A stretch of 64,000 nt of DNA, taken from positions 1 to 64,000 of the forward strand of contig NZ_MHXN01000016.1 of assembly GCF_001824475.1 (NCBI RefSeq). Direction: 5' to 3'. Each line of letters begins with the position of its first letter. The first letter of the stretch is position 1. A model generated the notes under the pieces. That model did not search any database, was not told where the DNA came from, and saw only the letters and a program-made list of their open reading frames with translations. Of this stretch, positions 7,557 to 15,847 are shown in pieces. The stretch is from Phenylobacterium sp. RIFCSPHIGHO2_01_FULL_69_31. GTDB lineage: Bacteria > Pseudomonadota > Alphaproteobacteria > Caulobacterales > Caulobacteraceae. A program made the translations under genes and the position numbers.

Positions 7557-9394
7557 GGCTCGCCCGCGATCAGCGCCCCGAGCTGGTCCGGGTGGGTGAA
7601 CTGGGCCAGCACGCCGGCGCCATCCAGCGTGTGGAAGCTGGCTCCGGGCAACGCCAGCCACGGATCGCGGGGCGGCTCGTCGCCGAGGGCTCCGGTGTGG
7701 ACCAGGGTCCAGGGCCCGCCGGCCCCGACCTGCGGCACGCGCCAGCCCTGCGCATAGACCGCATGCTCGGCGGCGTAGCCGGCGCTCGTATGGGCGAACT
7801 GGGCCTGGATGTCGCGCACCAGCTGGGCCCGCACCGCCCGGTCGGCCAGCGCCCCTCGGTCGGCGGGAATGGCGCCCAGGGTCTCGTGCAGGGCCGCCTC
7901 CAGGAAGTCGCTGCGCGTGCGCCGGCGGATCAGCTCTCCCAGCCCCGAGATCAGGTGCGGCTGGTCCAGGAGCATCCGGGTCATCCGCTTCACCGGGCCG
8001 CTACGGTGGTCCGGCGACAGGCCGCGAGGCGAGCGGGGGTTCAGCAACACGCCGCGCCATATCCGTCCTGGATGGGCGGCCGCAAACGCCAGGGCCGCGG
8101 CGGTTCCCCCGTCGCGGGCGAACAAGGCCACTTCGCGAAGGCCAAGCGCCGTAACCAGGGCTTCGAGGTCGTCCGCGGCCTCCGCGAGATAGTCGCCGCC
8201 CGCCGGCGATGTGAGGCCGAAGCCTGGGCGTTGGGGCACGATCGGGCGCAGGCCGCGGGCCTGCAGGGCGGCGGCCAGCCGGGGGGGCAGGCTGCGGCCG
8301 GCCGTGAAGCCATGGAAGACGACCGCGGGCCGTCCGGCCGCCGGGCCATAGTCCAGGAACGCCAGTCGCCGTCCGCCAGGCCGGGGCATCAGGCGCAGGC
8401 TCGCCGGCGGGTCCCCGGAGGTGAACACGGGCTCCGCCACCGCCACCAGCCCGGAGAGGGCTCCGGCCTCGGCGACAAGCCGCGCCAAGTCCTTGGCCCG
8501 GGGCGCGCCGGTCTTGGCCAGGACGGACTTGGCATAGGTGCGCACGGTCTCCGGCTGCAAGCCCAGCGCCTGGGCCGCCTCGCGCTGGGTGGCGCCTCCG
8601 GCCAGCGCCAGCGCGACTCCCGCTTCGGCCTGGGTCAGTCCAAGCGCTTCGCTGAGCCGGTCGGGCGTCATGGGCGGCGCCTCGTGCACCGCGCTCATCA
8701 CTTCCGCCAGCGCGCGCACCACATCGCCCGAACGGGCCGCGCCGGTCTTCGCCATGACCCGGGCCAGGACGTCGCGGGCGGTGGCGTGGCCGATGCCGGC
8801 CTGGGCGGCGGCGATCTCGAGCGTGGGCGCAAACAGGAATGCCTCCGCCAGGCGGGCTTCGATGGGCGTCAGCCCGAACGCTGCAGATGCCCGGCCGGCA
8901 AGCTCGCCCGACCGCGACGGGGCGAACACCAGCGCCACCACGGCGCCGGGCCGGGCCAGGGCCGCCCGTGCGGTGTCGGAGCTCACCCAGCGCGCCGCGC
9001 CCGGCCCGCGGCCCATCCAGGCGGTCAGGGGCGCGCCGTCGGCGGCTTCGAGGAGGCCCAGCGCCGAACCGGTGCGGCGTGCGCGCTCGGCCAGCCGCCG
9101 CAGGTCGGGGATGGCCCCGGGGTCGGGAAAGGCCTGGGCGAATGCCGTGTCGGCTGCGGCTACGGTGTTGCGCGCACTCAGCACCGCGATCGCGAGCGCC
9201 TCCTCGGGCACCAGCGCCGCGGCCCCGAAATCGAAGCCTTCGTCCGCCTCGGTATGCAGCAGCTCGTCCACCAGGCGCGAGGCCTCGCAGCTTCCCTGGC
9301 CGCTGCGGCCCCAGGCCCGCCGCAACAGCTGAGCCGGGGACGACAGCGAAGACGCGGGATCGGCGCGGCGCAACCGAACGGACTCCGTACTCAC
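7535..9394 (-). CDS. Tandem LuxR-type HTH regulator fused to an alpha/beta hydrolase
   Basis: 619 residues, GTG start. Residues 1-165 look like a PAS-type sensing region. Residues 173-230 and 251-310 are two LuxR/GerE-like helix-turn-helix units; the second (TQREAAQALGLQPETVRTY) is the better preserved and the first is degenerate. Residues about 340-619 are an alpha/beta hydrolase: the HG oxyanion motif at 361-362 and a nucleophile elbow LFARDGGTAAAL in which Asp428 takes the position usually held by Ser. Asp at this position is known in haloalkane dehalogenases and epoxide hydrolases, but here could also mean a ligand-binding, non-catalytic domain. It overlaps the convergent DUF885 gene by 22 bases. 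Confidence 0.8.
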   Translation of the reverse strand: MSTESVRLRRADPASSLSSPAQLLRRAWGRSGQGSCEASRLVDELLHTEADEGFDFGAAALVPEEALAIAVLSARNTVAAADTAFAQAFPDPGAIPDLRRLAERARRTGSALGLLEAADGAPLTAWMGRGPGAARWVSSDTARAALARPGAVVALVFAPSRSGELAGRASAAFGLTPIEARLAEAFLFAPTLEIAAAQAGIGHATARDVLARVMAKTGAARSGDVVRALAEVMSAVHEAPPMTPDRLSEALGLTQAEAGVALALAGGATQREAAQALGLQPETVRTYAKSVLAKTGAPRAKDLARLVAEAGALSGLVAVAEPVFTSGDPPASLRLMPRPGGRRLAFLDYGPAAGRPAVVFHGFTAGRSLPPRLAAALQARGLRPIVPQRPGFGLTSPAGGDYLAEAADDLEALVTALGLREVALFARDGGTAAALAFAAAHPGRIWRGVLLNPRSPRGLSPDHRSGPVKRMTRMLLDQPHLISGLGELIRRRTRSDFLEAALHETLGAIPADRGALADRAVRAQLVRDIQAQFAHTSAGYAAEHAVYAQGWRVPQVGAGGPWTLVHTGALGDEPPRDPWLALPGASFHTLDGAGVLAQFTHPDQLGALIAGEPYLAPAI

Positions 9395-9551
9395 CCGACC
9401 TCCCGATAAACGCCCAATTCCGTTCAGGTTTCGGGTCTGCGCCGCTAAGGGCGGCCTAAGGATCGTCCTTTATGGATCGTGAATTTTCGACGCCGGACCA
9501 CAAAAAGGGGGCGGCGCGGCAAAGCTCGGCCGACCTACCCCTACAAGCCTG

Positions 9552-9568
9552 AGCGCCAGACAGGCGCT
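9552..9568 (+). promoter_or_regulatory. Leader hairpin upstream of the PEPxxWA protein gene
   Basis: AGCGCC (9552-9557) and GGCGCT (9563-9568) form a perfect 6-bp stem with a 5-base loop, ending 5 bases before the GGAG ribosome binding site of the gene starting at 9588. It could influence translation or RNA stability. Confidence 0.35.
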
Positions 9569-9587
9569 GGTTAATGGAGTGGGGAAA

Positions 9588-10364
9588 ATGAAGAAGATTG
9601 GCTTGGGGGTGACGGCGTTCGCCGCCGCGGTGTTGATGTCCGGCACGGCCGGTGCGGCGACGTCGCCGGTGTTCGAGAGCGACTACGGCGCGGCCGTCGT
9701 TGGCGGCGATGACCAGACGGCCGGCGGCTCCCTGCCGTTCGCGTTCTCGTTCTTCGGGCAGACCTATACGACGTTCGACGCCTCGACGAACGGCTTCGTC
9801 AGCCTCGGCGGCGGCAATGGTTCGGGCTGCTGCAACGGCAGCGTCGGCGACTTCCTGAACGGCGCGGCGCGGATCGCTCCGGAATGGTTCGACATCGTCG
9901 GCACGGTCTATCTGAACACCGCCGTCGCTGACCGCGCGGTCTTCACCTGGGTCGGCAGCGAATACGGCGGCGGCGGAGCCTACGCGGCCCAGGCCCAGCT
10001 GTTCGCCAATGGCAACATCATCTTCGGCTACAGCGGGGACAGCATCCCGAACAGCCACACGACCCTGACCGGCATCAGCGCCGGCGGCGGTCTCGCCGAT
10101 CCCGGTGAGACCGAGCTGACGGGGGCGGCGTTCTCGACCGGCGCGAACCGGGCGGTCTACGACGTGGCTGCCGCGAACACCTTCGATCTCAACGGCCGCA
10201 ACGTCTATTTCACGGCCAATAGCCAGGGCGGCTACACGGTCAGCAACGATCCCATCGCCGGCGTTCCCGAACCCGCGACCTGGGCCCTGATGCTGTCCGG
10301 CTTCTTCGGCGCGGGGGCGACCCTCCGGAGCCGTCGCGCACGCCAGCGCCTCATCGAGGCCTGA
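9588..10364 (+). CDS. Secreted protein with PEPxxWA-CTERM sorting tail
   Basis: 258 residues from ATG 9588 (a GTG at 9579 is possible but the GGAG at about 9575 spaces better to the ATG). It has a signal peptide MKKIGLGVTAFAAAVLMSGTAGA, a beta-rich Gly/Ala/Asn-rich body (FSFFGQTYTTFDASTNGFVSLG), and the C-terminal tail VPEPATWALMLSGFFGAGATLRSRR. That tail (PEP motif, hydrophobic segment, Arg cluster) is the alphaproteobacterial PEPxxWA form of the exosortase-type sorting signal. The body resembles nidogen-like extracellular beta domains, but weakly. No exosortase gene is present in the window. Function unknown; probably exported and processed at the cell envelope. Confidence 0.85.
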   Translation: MKKIGLGVTAFAAAVLMSGTAGAATSPVFESDYGAAVVGGDDQTAGGSLPFAFSFFGQTYTTFDASTNGFVSLGGGNGSGCCNGSVGDFLNGAARIAPEWFDIVGTVYLNTAVADRAVFTWVGSEYGGGGAYAAQAQLFANGNIIFGYSGDSIPNSHTTLTGISAGGGLADPGETELTGAAFSTGANRAVYDVAAANTFDLNGRNVYFTANSQGGYTVSNDPIAGVPEPATWALMLSGFFGAGATLRSRRARQRLIEA

Positions 10365-10371
10365 CGTCGGC

Positions 10372-10410
10372 GCCGCCGAGGGCCACCCCGTGCAACCGGC
10401 CCTCGGCGGC
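10372..10410. terminator. Bidirectional hairpin between convergent genes
   Basis: GCCGCCGAGGGCC (10372-10384) pairs perfectly over 13 bp with GGCCCTCGGCGGC (10398-10410), loop 13 bases. It lies between the convergent PEPxxWA gene (ends 10364) and the P450 gene (ends 10419), a normal place for a shared terminator. No T-run. Confidence 0.6.
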
Positions 10411-10418
10411 CAGCCGAC

Positions 10419-11690
10419 CTAGTTCCGCTTCGGGATCACGACCGGCAGGGTCTCGTAGCCCTTCACGAAGGTCGAGAACGAGCGCTTCGGCTCGCCGACC
10501 ACCGTCACTTCCGGGAAGCGCTTCAGAATCTCTTCCCAGATGATGGTGAGCTGCAGCTCGGCCAGCCGGTTGCCCACGCAGCGGTGGATGCCGAAGCCGA
10601 ACGAGATGTGCTGCCGCGGACGTTCGCGGTCGATGATGTAGTCGTTGGGCCGCTCGATCACGGTCTCGTCGCGGTTGCCCGAGACGTACCACATGACCAC
10701 CTTGTCACCGGCCCGGATGGTCTTGCCCTGGAATTCCACGTCCTCGACGGCCGTGCGCCGCATGTGGGCGAGCGGCGTCTGCCAGCGGATGGTCTCCGAG
10801 ACCATCGACGGGATCAGGTCCGGATTGGCCCGCAGCTTGGCGTACTGGTCCGGGTTCTGGTTCAGGGCCAGGATCGAGCCGGAAATCGTGTTCCGGGTCG
10901 TGTCGTTGCCGCCCACCGTCAGCAGCACCACGTTCCCGAAGTACTCGCGCGGCTCCATGGTCCGCGTCGCCGGATGATGCGCCAGCATCGAGATCAGGTC
11001 GCCGGTCGGCGGGGCGTTGACCTTCTCGTTCCAGAGGCCGGTGAAATAGGCGTGGTATTCGCTGAATATCCCCATCTTCTGCTCGATGGATTCCACCAGC
11101 CCACCCGGCGTCGGCACCGCGGTGACCACGTCGGACCAGTAGGTGATCTGGCGGCGATCCTTCTGCGGCGCGCCGAACAGCGTCGCCAGCGTCATGGCCG
11201 TCAGCTCCTTCGACACCAGGTCGACCCAGTCGAACTCCTCGCCGATCGGGAGGCCGTCCAGGATGGCGCCCGCCCGCGCGCGGATCTCAGGCGCCATGGC
11301 CGCCAGCGCCGGGGGCGCCACCGCGGGGCTGACCGCCTTGCGCTGGATGTCGTGCTTGGGCGGGTCCATGGCGATGAACATCGGCAGGGGGTCCATGTTG
11401 GCCTGGCCGCCGGCGATGGTGATGCCGCCCTTCATGAAGTCCGACGAGAACCGGTTGTGGTCCGTGTCGATCGCCATGATGTCGTTGTACTTGGTGATCG
11501 ACCAGTACGGACCGAACTCGTGCTCGGCCGTGTAGTGCACGGGATCCTCGGCCCGCAGCCGCTCGAAATAGGGCCACATGGCGTCGGCCTGAAACAGCTC
11601 TGGCCGCGCCGGGTTCAGCTTGTCCAGGGGCAGCGCGTAGGCCTCGGCCCGCGCCTGTTCCCGATTCATCAGCGCATTGCCGTCGGCCAT
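10419..11690 (-). CDS. Cytochrome P450, CYP153 type (alkane/fatty acid omega-hydroxylase)
   Basis: 423 residues. The heme-binding loop SFGFGIHRCVGNRLAELQ has the thiolate ligand at Cys371; the I-helix motif is GGNDTTRN and the K-helix ExxR is SETIRWQTPLAHMRR. Sequence runs such as MFIAMDPPKHDIQRKAV, GGNDTTRNTISG and MWYVSGNRDE match what I know of CYP153 enzymes, which hydroxylate the terminal carbon of alkanes and related chains using a ferredoxin and reductase. Neither partner gene is in the window. A strong Shine-Dalgarno (GGGAGGAG) precedes ATG 11690. It is transcribed divergently from the PA2928-type gene. Confidence 0.92.
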   Translation of the reverse strand: MADGNALMNREQARAEAYALPLDKLNPARPELFQADAMWPYFERLRAEDPVHYTAEHEFGPYWSITKYNDIMAIDTDHNRFSSDFMKGGITIAGGQANMDPLPMFIAMDPPKHDIQRKAVSPAVAPPALAAMAPEIRARAGAILDGLPIGEEFDWVDLVSKELTAMTLATLFGAPQKDRRQITYWSDVVTAVPTPGGLVESIEQKMGIFSEYHAYFTGLWNEKVNAPPTGDLISMLAHHPATRTMEPREYFGNVVLLTVGGNDTTRNTISGSILALNQNPDQYAKLRANPDLIPSMVSETIRWQTPLAHMRRTAVEDVEFQGKTIRAGDKVVMWYVSGNRDETVIERPNDYIIDRERPRQHISFGFGIHRCVGNRLAELQLTIIWEEILKRFPEVTVVGEPKRSFSTFVKGYETLPVVIPKRN

Positions 11691-11818
11691 GGTTTCTCCT
11701 CCCTCGTGTTCGCGACAGTGAACGCCGATCAGTCACGTTTGGCTAGGGCCGACGATCAGGAGCGCGCTTGTCGCTCGCCTCGCGCCGTGGTCCGTTTCGA
11801 CCCTCGAGGGAGGGGGCG

Positions 11819-13138
11819 ATGTCCGAGCCGATCGTGCAGACCTGGCGGCGGCGCAATCTTCTGAAGCGCCTGCCACGGCTGCTCGGCCTGTTGGCGATTC
11901 CGGCGGTCATCGCGGCGGTCGTCTGGGTCATGATCGCCAGCCGCGGCCTTGTTCCGAGCGTGGCGGACGTCCAGGCCGAGCCGGTGCGGGCGGTCACCCC
12001 GGCCGGCGACCGGGTGTTCCTCATGACCAGCCAGTGGCGCACGTACCGGTCCTACGCCAGCCGCTCCGGGGTCAGCTACACCCGCCTCTTCATCGACGTC
12101 TGGGGTTTCGACGCCGCCACGGCCAAGCCGGTCTGGCGTCAGCGGATCGTGGACGAGCGCCGGGGCGTCAACATGGGCCGGCGGATCCTGGGCGTGCAAG
12201 ACGGGGTGCTCTGGCTGTTCGACGGCCGGCAGTTGCTGGGCCTCTCGCCTGCGGACGGCGCCAGGGTCGCCGACAACGCCGCCTTCGAGTCCGCCAACCC
12301 GGCCCTCCAGGGCGTCATGCCGACGGAGGAGCGCTACATCCGCTTCGACCCGCAGGGCCTGTCCTTCACCGCCGCCGACGGGCGGGACTGGCGGCTGACG
12401 GGGCAGGGCGTCGCCACCCGCCCCGCCGGTCCAAGGCTCGATACCGACGCCCAGCGTGCGCCGCCACGGCCTGGGGTGAGCCTCCCGGCGAACACCGCCG
12501 GCGGCGTCGGGACCTGGGCCTTCTACACGCGCGGCCTCAACATCGGCGGGCGGATGTGGCTGGGCCTGCTGGCCGAACCCGAGGTCGCGGACTTCCGGGA
12601 CAAGGGCGTCATCGGGGGCGTGGATCCCGAGCGCCATCCGCGCATGCGGGTCTGGTCGGCGAAGATCGGCAGCAGATCCACCTTCTTCGGTCCCCGGCCG
12701 ACCTTCAGCGACTTCAGGCCCTTGCCCGAGAGCCCGGAATTTCTGATCCCGGGCCTGCTGGAGGACAATCGCTGCTGCCATGACACGCCGATCCTGCTGT
12801 TCAAGCCGGACAGTGTGCTGGTGCTGCACCGCGACCGGTTGGGCGACCAGGGCCGGCTGCGCCTGACCCGCGTCTCCGGACCGCGCGGCAAGCCACTCTG
12901 GACGGCCGATCTCCCGCTCCAGGCGCTGGAGGCGGTGATGCCTGGCGAGGGGGCGCTTGTGCTGCTTGGCCGTCGCGACGAGCCGCCTCTGTTCCCGCGC
13001 CGCTTCGAGACCCCGCGCCCGGAGAGCGTGGACCAGCTGGTGACCGTCGACGTCGCCACCGGCGCCGTCGGCGCCTATGGATTCCGCATCCCGCCCACGC
13101 CCCCTCACCAGCTTCCGCCGTCCTCCACGACCCCTTGA
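11819..13138 (+). CDS. Membrane-anchored PA2928 family protein, unknown function
   Basis: 439 residues from ATG 11819, preceded by GAGGGAGGGGG as ribosome binding site; an upstream ATG at 11768 lacks one. A basic N terminus (TWRRRNLLKRLPR) is followed by a single membrane segment (LLGLLAIPAVIAAVVWVMI), leaving a large periplasmic domain. Blocks such as ILGVQDGVLWLFDGRQLLGL and ANPALQGVMPTEERY resemble the uncharacterised PA2928 family, which looks like a beta-propeller reading. No catalytic residues are evident. It ends 9 bases before the HWE kinase frame and may be co-transcribed with it. Confidence 0.7.
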   Translation: MSEPIVQTWRRRNLLKRLPRLLGLLAIPAVIAAVVWVMIASRGLVPSVADVQAEPVRAVTPAGDRVFLMTSQWRTYRSYASRSGVSYTRLFIDVWGFDAATAKPVWRQRIVDERRGVNMGRRILGVQDGVLWLFDGRQLLGLSPADGARVADNAAFESANPALQGVMPTEERYIRFDPQGLSFTAADGRDWRLTGQGVATRPAGPRLDTDAQRAPPRPGVSLPANTAGGVGTWAFYTRGLNIGGRMWLGLLAEPEVADFRDKGVIGGVDPERHPRMRVWSAKIGSRSTFFGPRPTFSDFRPLPESPEFLIPGLLEDNRCCHDTPILLFKPDSVLVLHRDRLGDQGRLRLTRVSGPRGKPLWTADLPLQALEAVMPGEGALVLLGRRDEPPLFPRRFETPRPESVDQLVTVDVATGAVGAYGFRIPPTPPHQLPPSSTTP

Positions 13139-13147
13139 TCGGGAAGC

Positions 13148-14692
13148 TTGGCTTGGGCGGCCACGCCGCATGGCGCGGGACGGGCGGCCGATGTAGGTTC
13201 CGGGCTTCCCCAACCGGCGTTCGATACCTTGTCAGACTTGCGCTCTGAGCATTCGGCGGGCCTCGACGAGGCGCAGACCGATCCGCCACCTCCCCCGCCC
13301 GCGCCGGGGTCGGGCGTGTTAACCGCGCTCACCCAGGCGCCGCTGGGCGTGGCAATCTTCGACCGCGAGATGCGCTACCTGGCCGCCTCCAGCCGGTTCC
13401 TCACCGACCAGGGCCTGCCGGGCGATACGCCGTTGATCGGCCGCCGCCACTACGATGTGTTCCCGGAGGTGCCGCAGCACTGGCGCGATCTTCACGCCCG
13501 CGCCCTGCGCGATGGCGAGGCGTTCAGCCATGACGCCGACCCCTTCACCGGCAAGGATGGCTGCGTCGACTGGATCCGCTGGTCGCTGAAGCCCTGGCGC
13601 ACCGACGATGGCCAGGTCGGCGGCCTGGTGCTCTACACCGAGGTGGTCACCGACAGCGTCGAAGCGCGCCTGCGCCTCGAGGGGGCGGAGAGCCGCTATC
13701 GGGCGGTGTTCGACCAGGCCGCCGTCGGGGTGGCCCGTGTCTCGACCGAGGGGCGCTTCCTGGAGGTCAACGACCGCTTCTGCGCCATCACCCGCTACGA
13801 CCGGGCCGGCCTGCTCGAGCGCCGGTTCCAGGACATCACCCACCCCGACGACGTGGCGCCCGACCAGGTCCAGGCGGGGGAGCTGCTGGCCGGGCGGATC
13901 CGGACCTACACCCGCGAGAAGCGGTACGTGACCCAGCCGGGCGACCCGGTGTGGGTGAACCTCACCGTGTCCCTGGTCCACAAGGCCGATGGCGCGCCGG
14001 ACTACTTCGTCACCGTCATCGAGGACATCACGGCGCGCAAGCAGGCCGAGGCCGAGCAGCAGCGCTATCAGGCCCAGCTGCGCCTGATGATCAACGAGCT
14101 GAACCACCGGGTGAAGAACACCCTGGCCACCGTGCAGTCGATGGCCGCCCAGGCGCTGCGCGCCGGCGCCGATCCCGCCACCGCCTACGATCGTTTCGAG
14201 TCCCGGCTGATGGGGCTGGCCGAGGTGCACGACGTCCTCACCCGCGAGAGCTGGCATGGCGCCGACCTGGAGGAGGTGGTCCAGCGGGCGCTGCGGCCCT
14301 TCGCGGCCGCCGGGTCCAGTCAGGTGCGCCTCGAGGGACCGGCCGTCTGGCTGCAGCCGCGCGCGGCGCTCGCAATGGCCCTGGTTCTGCACGAACTCGC
14401 CACCAACGCCGTGAAGTATGGCGCCCTGTCCTCCGCGGCGGGGCGCGTCACCTTGGCCTGGACCTTCGACCCGCCGGCCGAGCGCCTGCGGATGACCTGG
14501 ACCGAGGCCGGCGGCCCGGCCGTTCGACCGCCCACCCGCCGCGGCTTCGGCTCACGCCTGATCGAACGCGCCCTGCGCAGCGAGCTGCAGGGCCGCGCCG
14601 ACATGACCTATGACCCGGCCGGCCTCGTCTGCCTGATGGACGCCCAGCTTCCCAAGCGCGAGGGCATGCTGAACCTGCTGGACGGGATCTGA
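13148..14692 (+). CDS. PAS-domain HWE-type sensor histidine kinase
   Basis: Up to 514 residues. Two PAS-like domains (about residues 57-175 and 183-300; LEGAESRYRAVFDQAAVG, then FVTVIEDITARKQAE) precede an HWE kinase core with phospho-acceptor block NELNHRVKNTLATVQSMA near residue 320, N-box HELATNAVKYGALS, and the family-defining MTWTEAGGP. No membrane segment, so a soluble sensor. The start is uncertain: the longest frame opens with TTG 13148, and another TTG lies at 13229. HWE kinases in alphaproteobacteria often act in light, stress or general stress response branches; no response regulator is adjacent. Confidence 0.85.
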   Translation: MAWAATPHGAGRAADVGSGLPQPAFDTLSDLRSEHSAGLDEAQTDPPPPPPAPGSGVLTALTQAPLGVAIFDREMRYLAASSRFLTDQGLPGDTPLIGRRHYDVFPEVPQHWRDLHARALRDGEAFSHDADPFTGKDGCVDWIRWSLKPWRTDDGQVGGLVLYTEVVTDSVEARLRLEGAESRYRAVFDQAAVGVARVSTEGRFLEVNDRFCAITRYDRAGLLERRFQDITHPDDVAPDQVQAGELLAGRIRTYTREKRYVTQPGDPVWVNLTVSLVHKADGAPDYFVTVIEDITARKQAEAEQQRYQAQLRLMINELNHRVKNTLATVQSMAAQALRAGADPATAYDRFESRLMGLAEVHDVLTRESWHGADLEEVVQRALRPFAAAGSSQVRLEGPAVWLQPRAALAMALVLHELATNAVKYGALSSAAGRVTLAWTFDPPAERLRMTWTEAGGPAVRPPTRRGFGSRLIERALRSELQGRADMTYDPAGLVCLMDAQLPKREGMLNLLDGI

Positions 14693-14782
14693 GGCGGCGA
14701 TCGCGGGAAAGGCCTCCCCCTTGCCTCTGCCGCGGCGTCAGCGCCTACCCTCCCGGCAAACAAGCGATCGGGAGAGACGGCC

Positions 14783-15775
14783 ATGAAGGACTTCGCCGGC
14801 AAATTCGCCGTGGTGACGGGCGGCGGCACGGGCATGGGGCGCGAGCTTGCCCGCCAGCTGATCGCCGAAGGCTGCAGCGTGGCGATGTGCGACGTCTCGG
14901 ACCGCAACATGCAGGAGACCATCGCCCTTTGTACGGCGGACGGGGTTCCGCAGGGCGCCCGGATCACCGCCCATGTGGCCGACGTGTCGGACGAGGCGGC
15001 CCTGGTCCGCTTCCGCGACGAGGCGATGGCTGCGCACGAGATGGACCGGCTGCACCTCCTGTTCAACAACGCCGGCATCGGCGGCGGCGGCTCCATGGTC
15101 GTCGACGACCGGGCCGAGTGGGAGCGCACGTTTAATGTCTGCTGGGGCGGGGTCTATTACGGCGTCAGGACGTTCCTGCCGGCGCTGATGGCCGCCGACG
15201 AGGCGCACATCGTCAACACCTCGTCCGTGAACGGCTTCTGGGCCAGCCTGGGCCCGCACGTCTCGCACACCGCCTACGCCGCGGCGAAGTTCGCGGTGAA
15301 GGGCTTCACCGAGGCCCTGATCACCGACCTGCGCCTGAACGCCCCGCACGTGAAGTGCTCGGTCGTCATGCCCGGCCACATCGGCACCGCGATCGCGGGC
15401 AACAGCCGTAAGGTGATCCGCGGCACCGAGGACGACACCCTGTCGCCGGAGGAGCTGGCCCGCGCCCGCCAGCGGATCGGCCGCATGGGCATGGACGCCG
15501 ACGCGATACCCGACTCGGCGATCCAGGCGATGATGGCCGAGCAGGCGCGGCGGTTCCTGGAAGACGCCCCGATGACCGCGGTGGCGGCCGCGACCGTCAT
15601 CCTGGACGGCGTCAAGGCCGAGCGCTGGCGCATCCTGGTAGGCGACGACGCGCACAGGATGGACGCTCTCGTCCGCGCCGATCCCGAGAACGCCTATGAG
15701 CCGGCATTCTTCGAGGTCCTGGCCAAGGAGGTCGGCTGGCAGCTCAACGGCATCGCCTCAAACGCGCGCGACTGA
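14783..15775 (+). CDS. Short-chain dehydrogenase/reductase
   Basis: 330 residues. Rossmann glycine motif TGGGTGMG (12-19), NNAG at 95-98, catalytic Ser in NTSSVNG (147/148), Tyr165 and Lys169 in AYAAAKFAVKG: a complete classical SDR active site for NAD(P)-dependent oxidation or reduction. It is longer than the usual 250 residues because of a C-terminal extension (about residues 205-330). A GGGAGAG ribosome binding site precedes ATG 14783. Substrate unknown; nothing nearby defines a pathway. Confidence 0.88.
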   Translation: MKDFAGKFAVVTGGGTGMGRELARQLIAEGCSVAMCDVSDRNMQETIALCTADGVPQGARITAHVADVSDEAALVRFRDEAMAAHEMDRLHLLFNNAGIGGGGSMVVDDRAEWERTFNVCWGGVYYGVRTFLPALMAADEAHIVNTSSVNGFWASLGPHVSHTAYAAAKFAVKGFTEALITDLRLNAPHVKCSVVMPGHIGTAIAGNSRKVIRGTEDDTLSPEELARARQRIGRMGMDADAIPDSAIQAMMAEQARRFLEDAPMTAVAAATVILDGVKAERWRILVGDDAHRMDALVRADPENAYEPAFFEVLAKEVGWQLNGIASNARD

Positions 15776-15847
15776 GGCGGTCCAAACCGCATCTTAGGAC
15801 TTCCATGCTCTGATCCCGCCGCTCGAACTCCGATCCGGGGGGATCCA

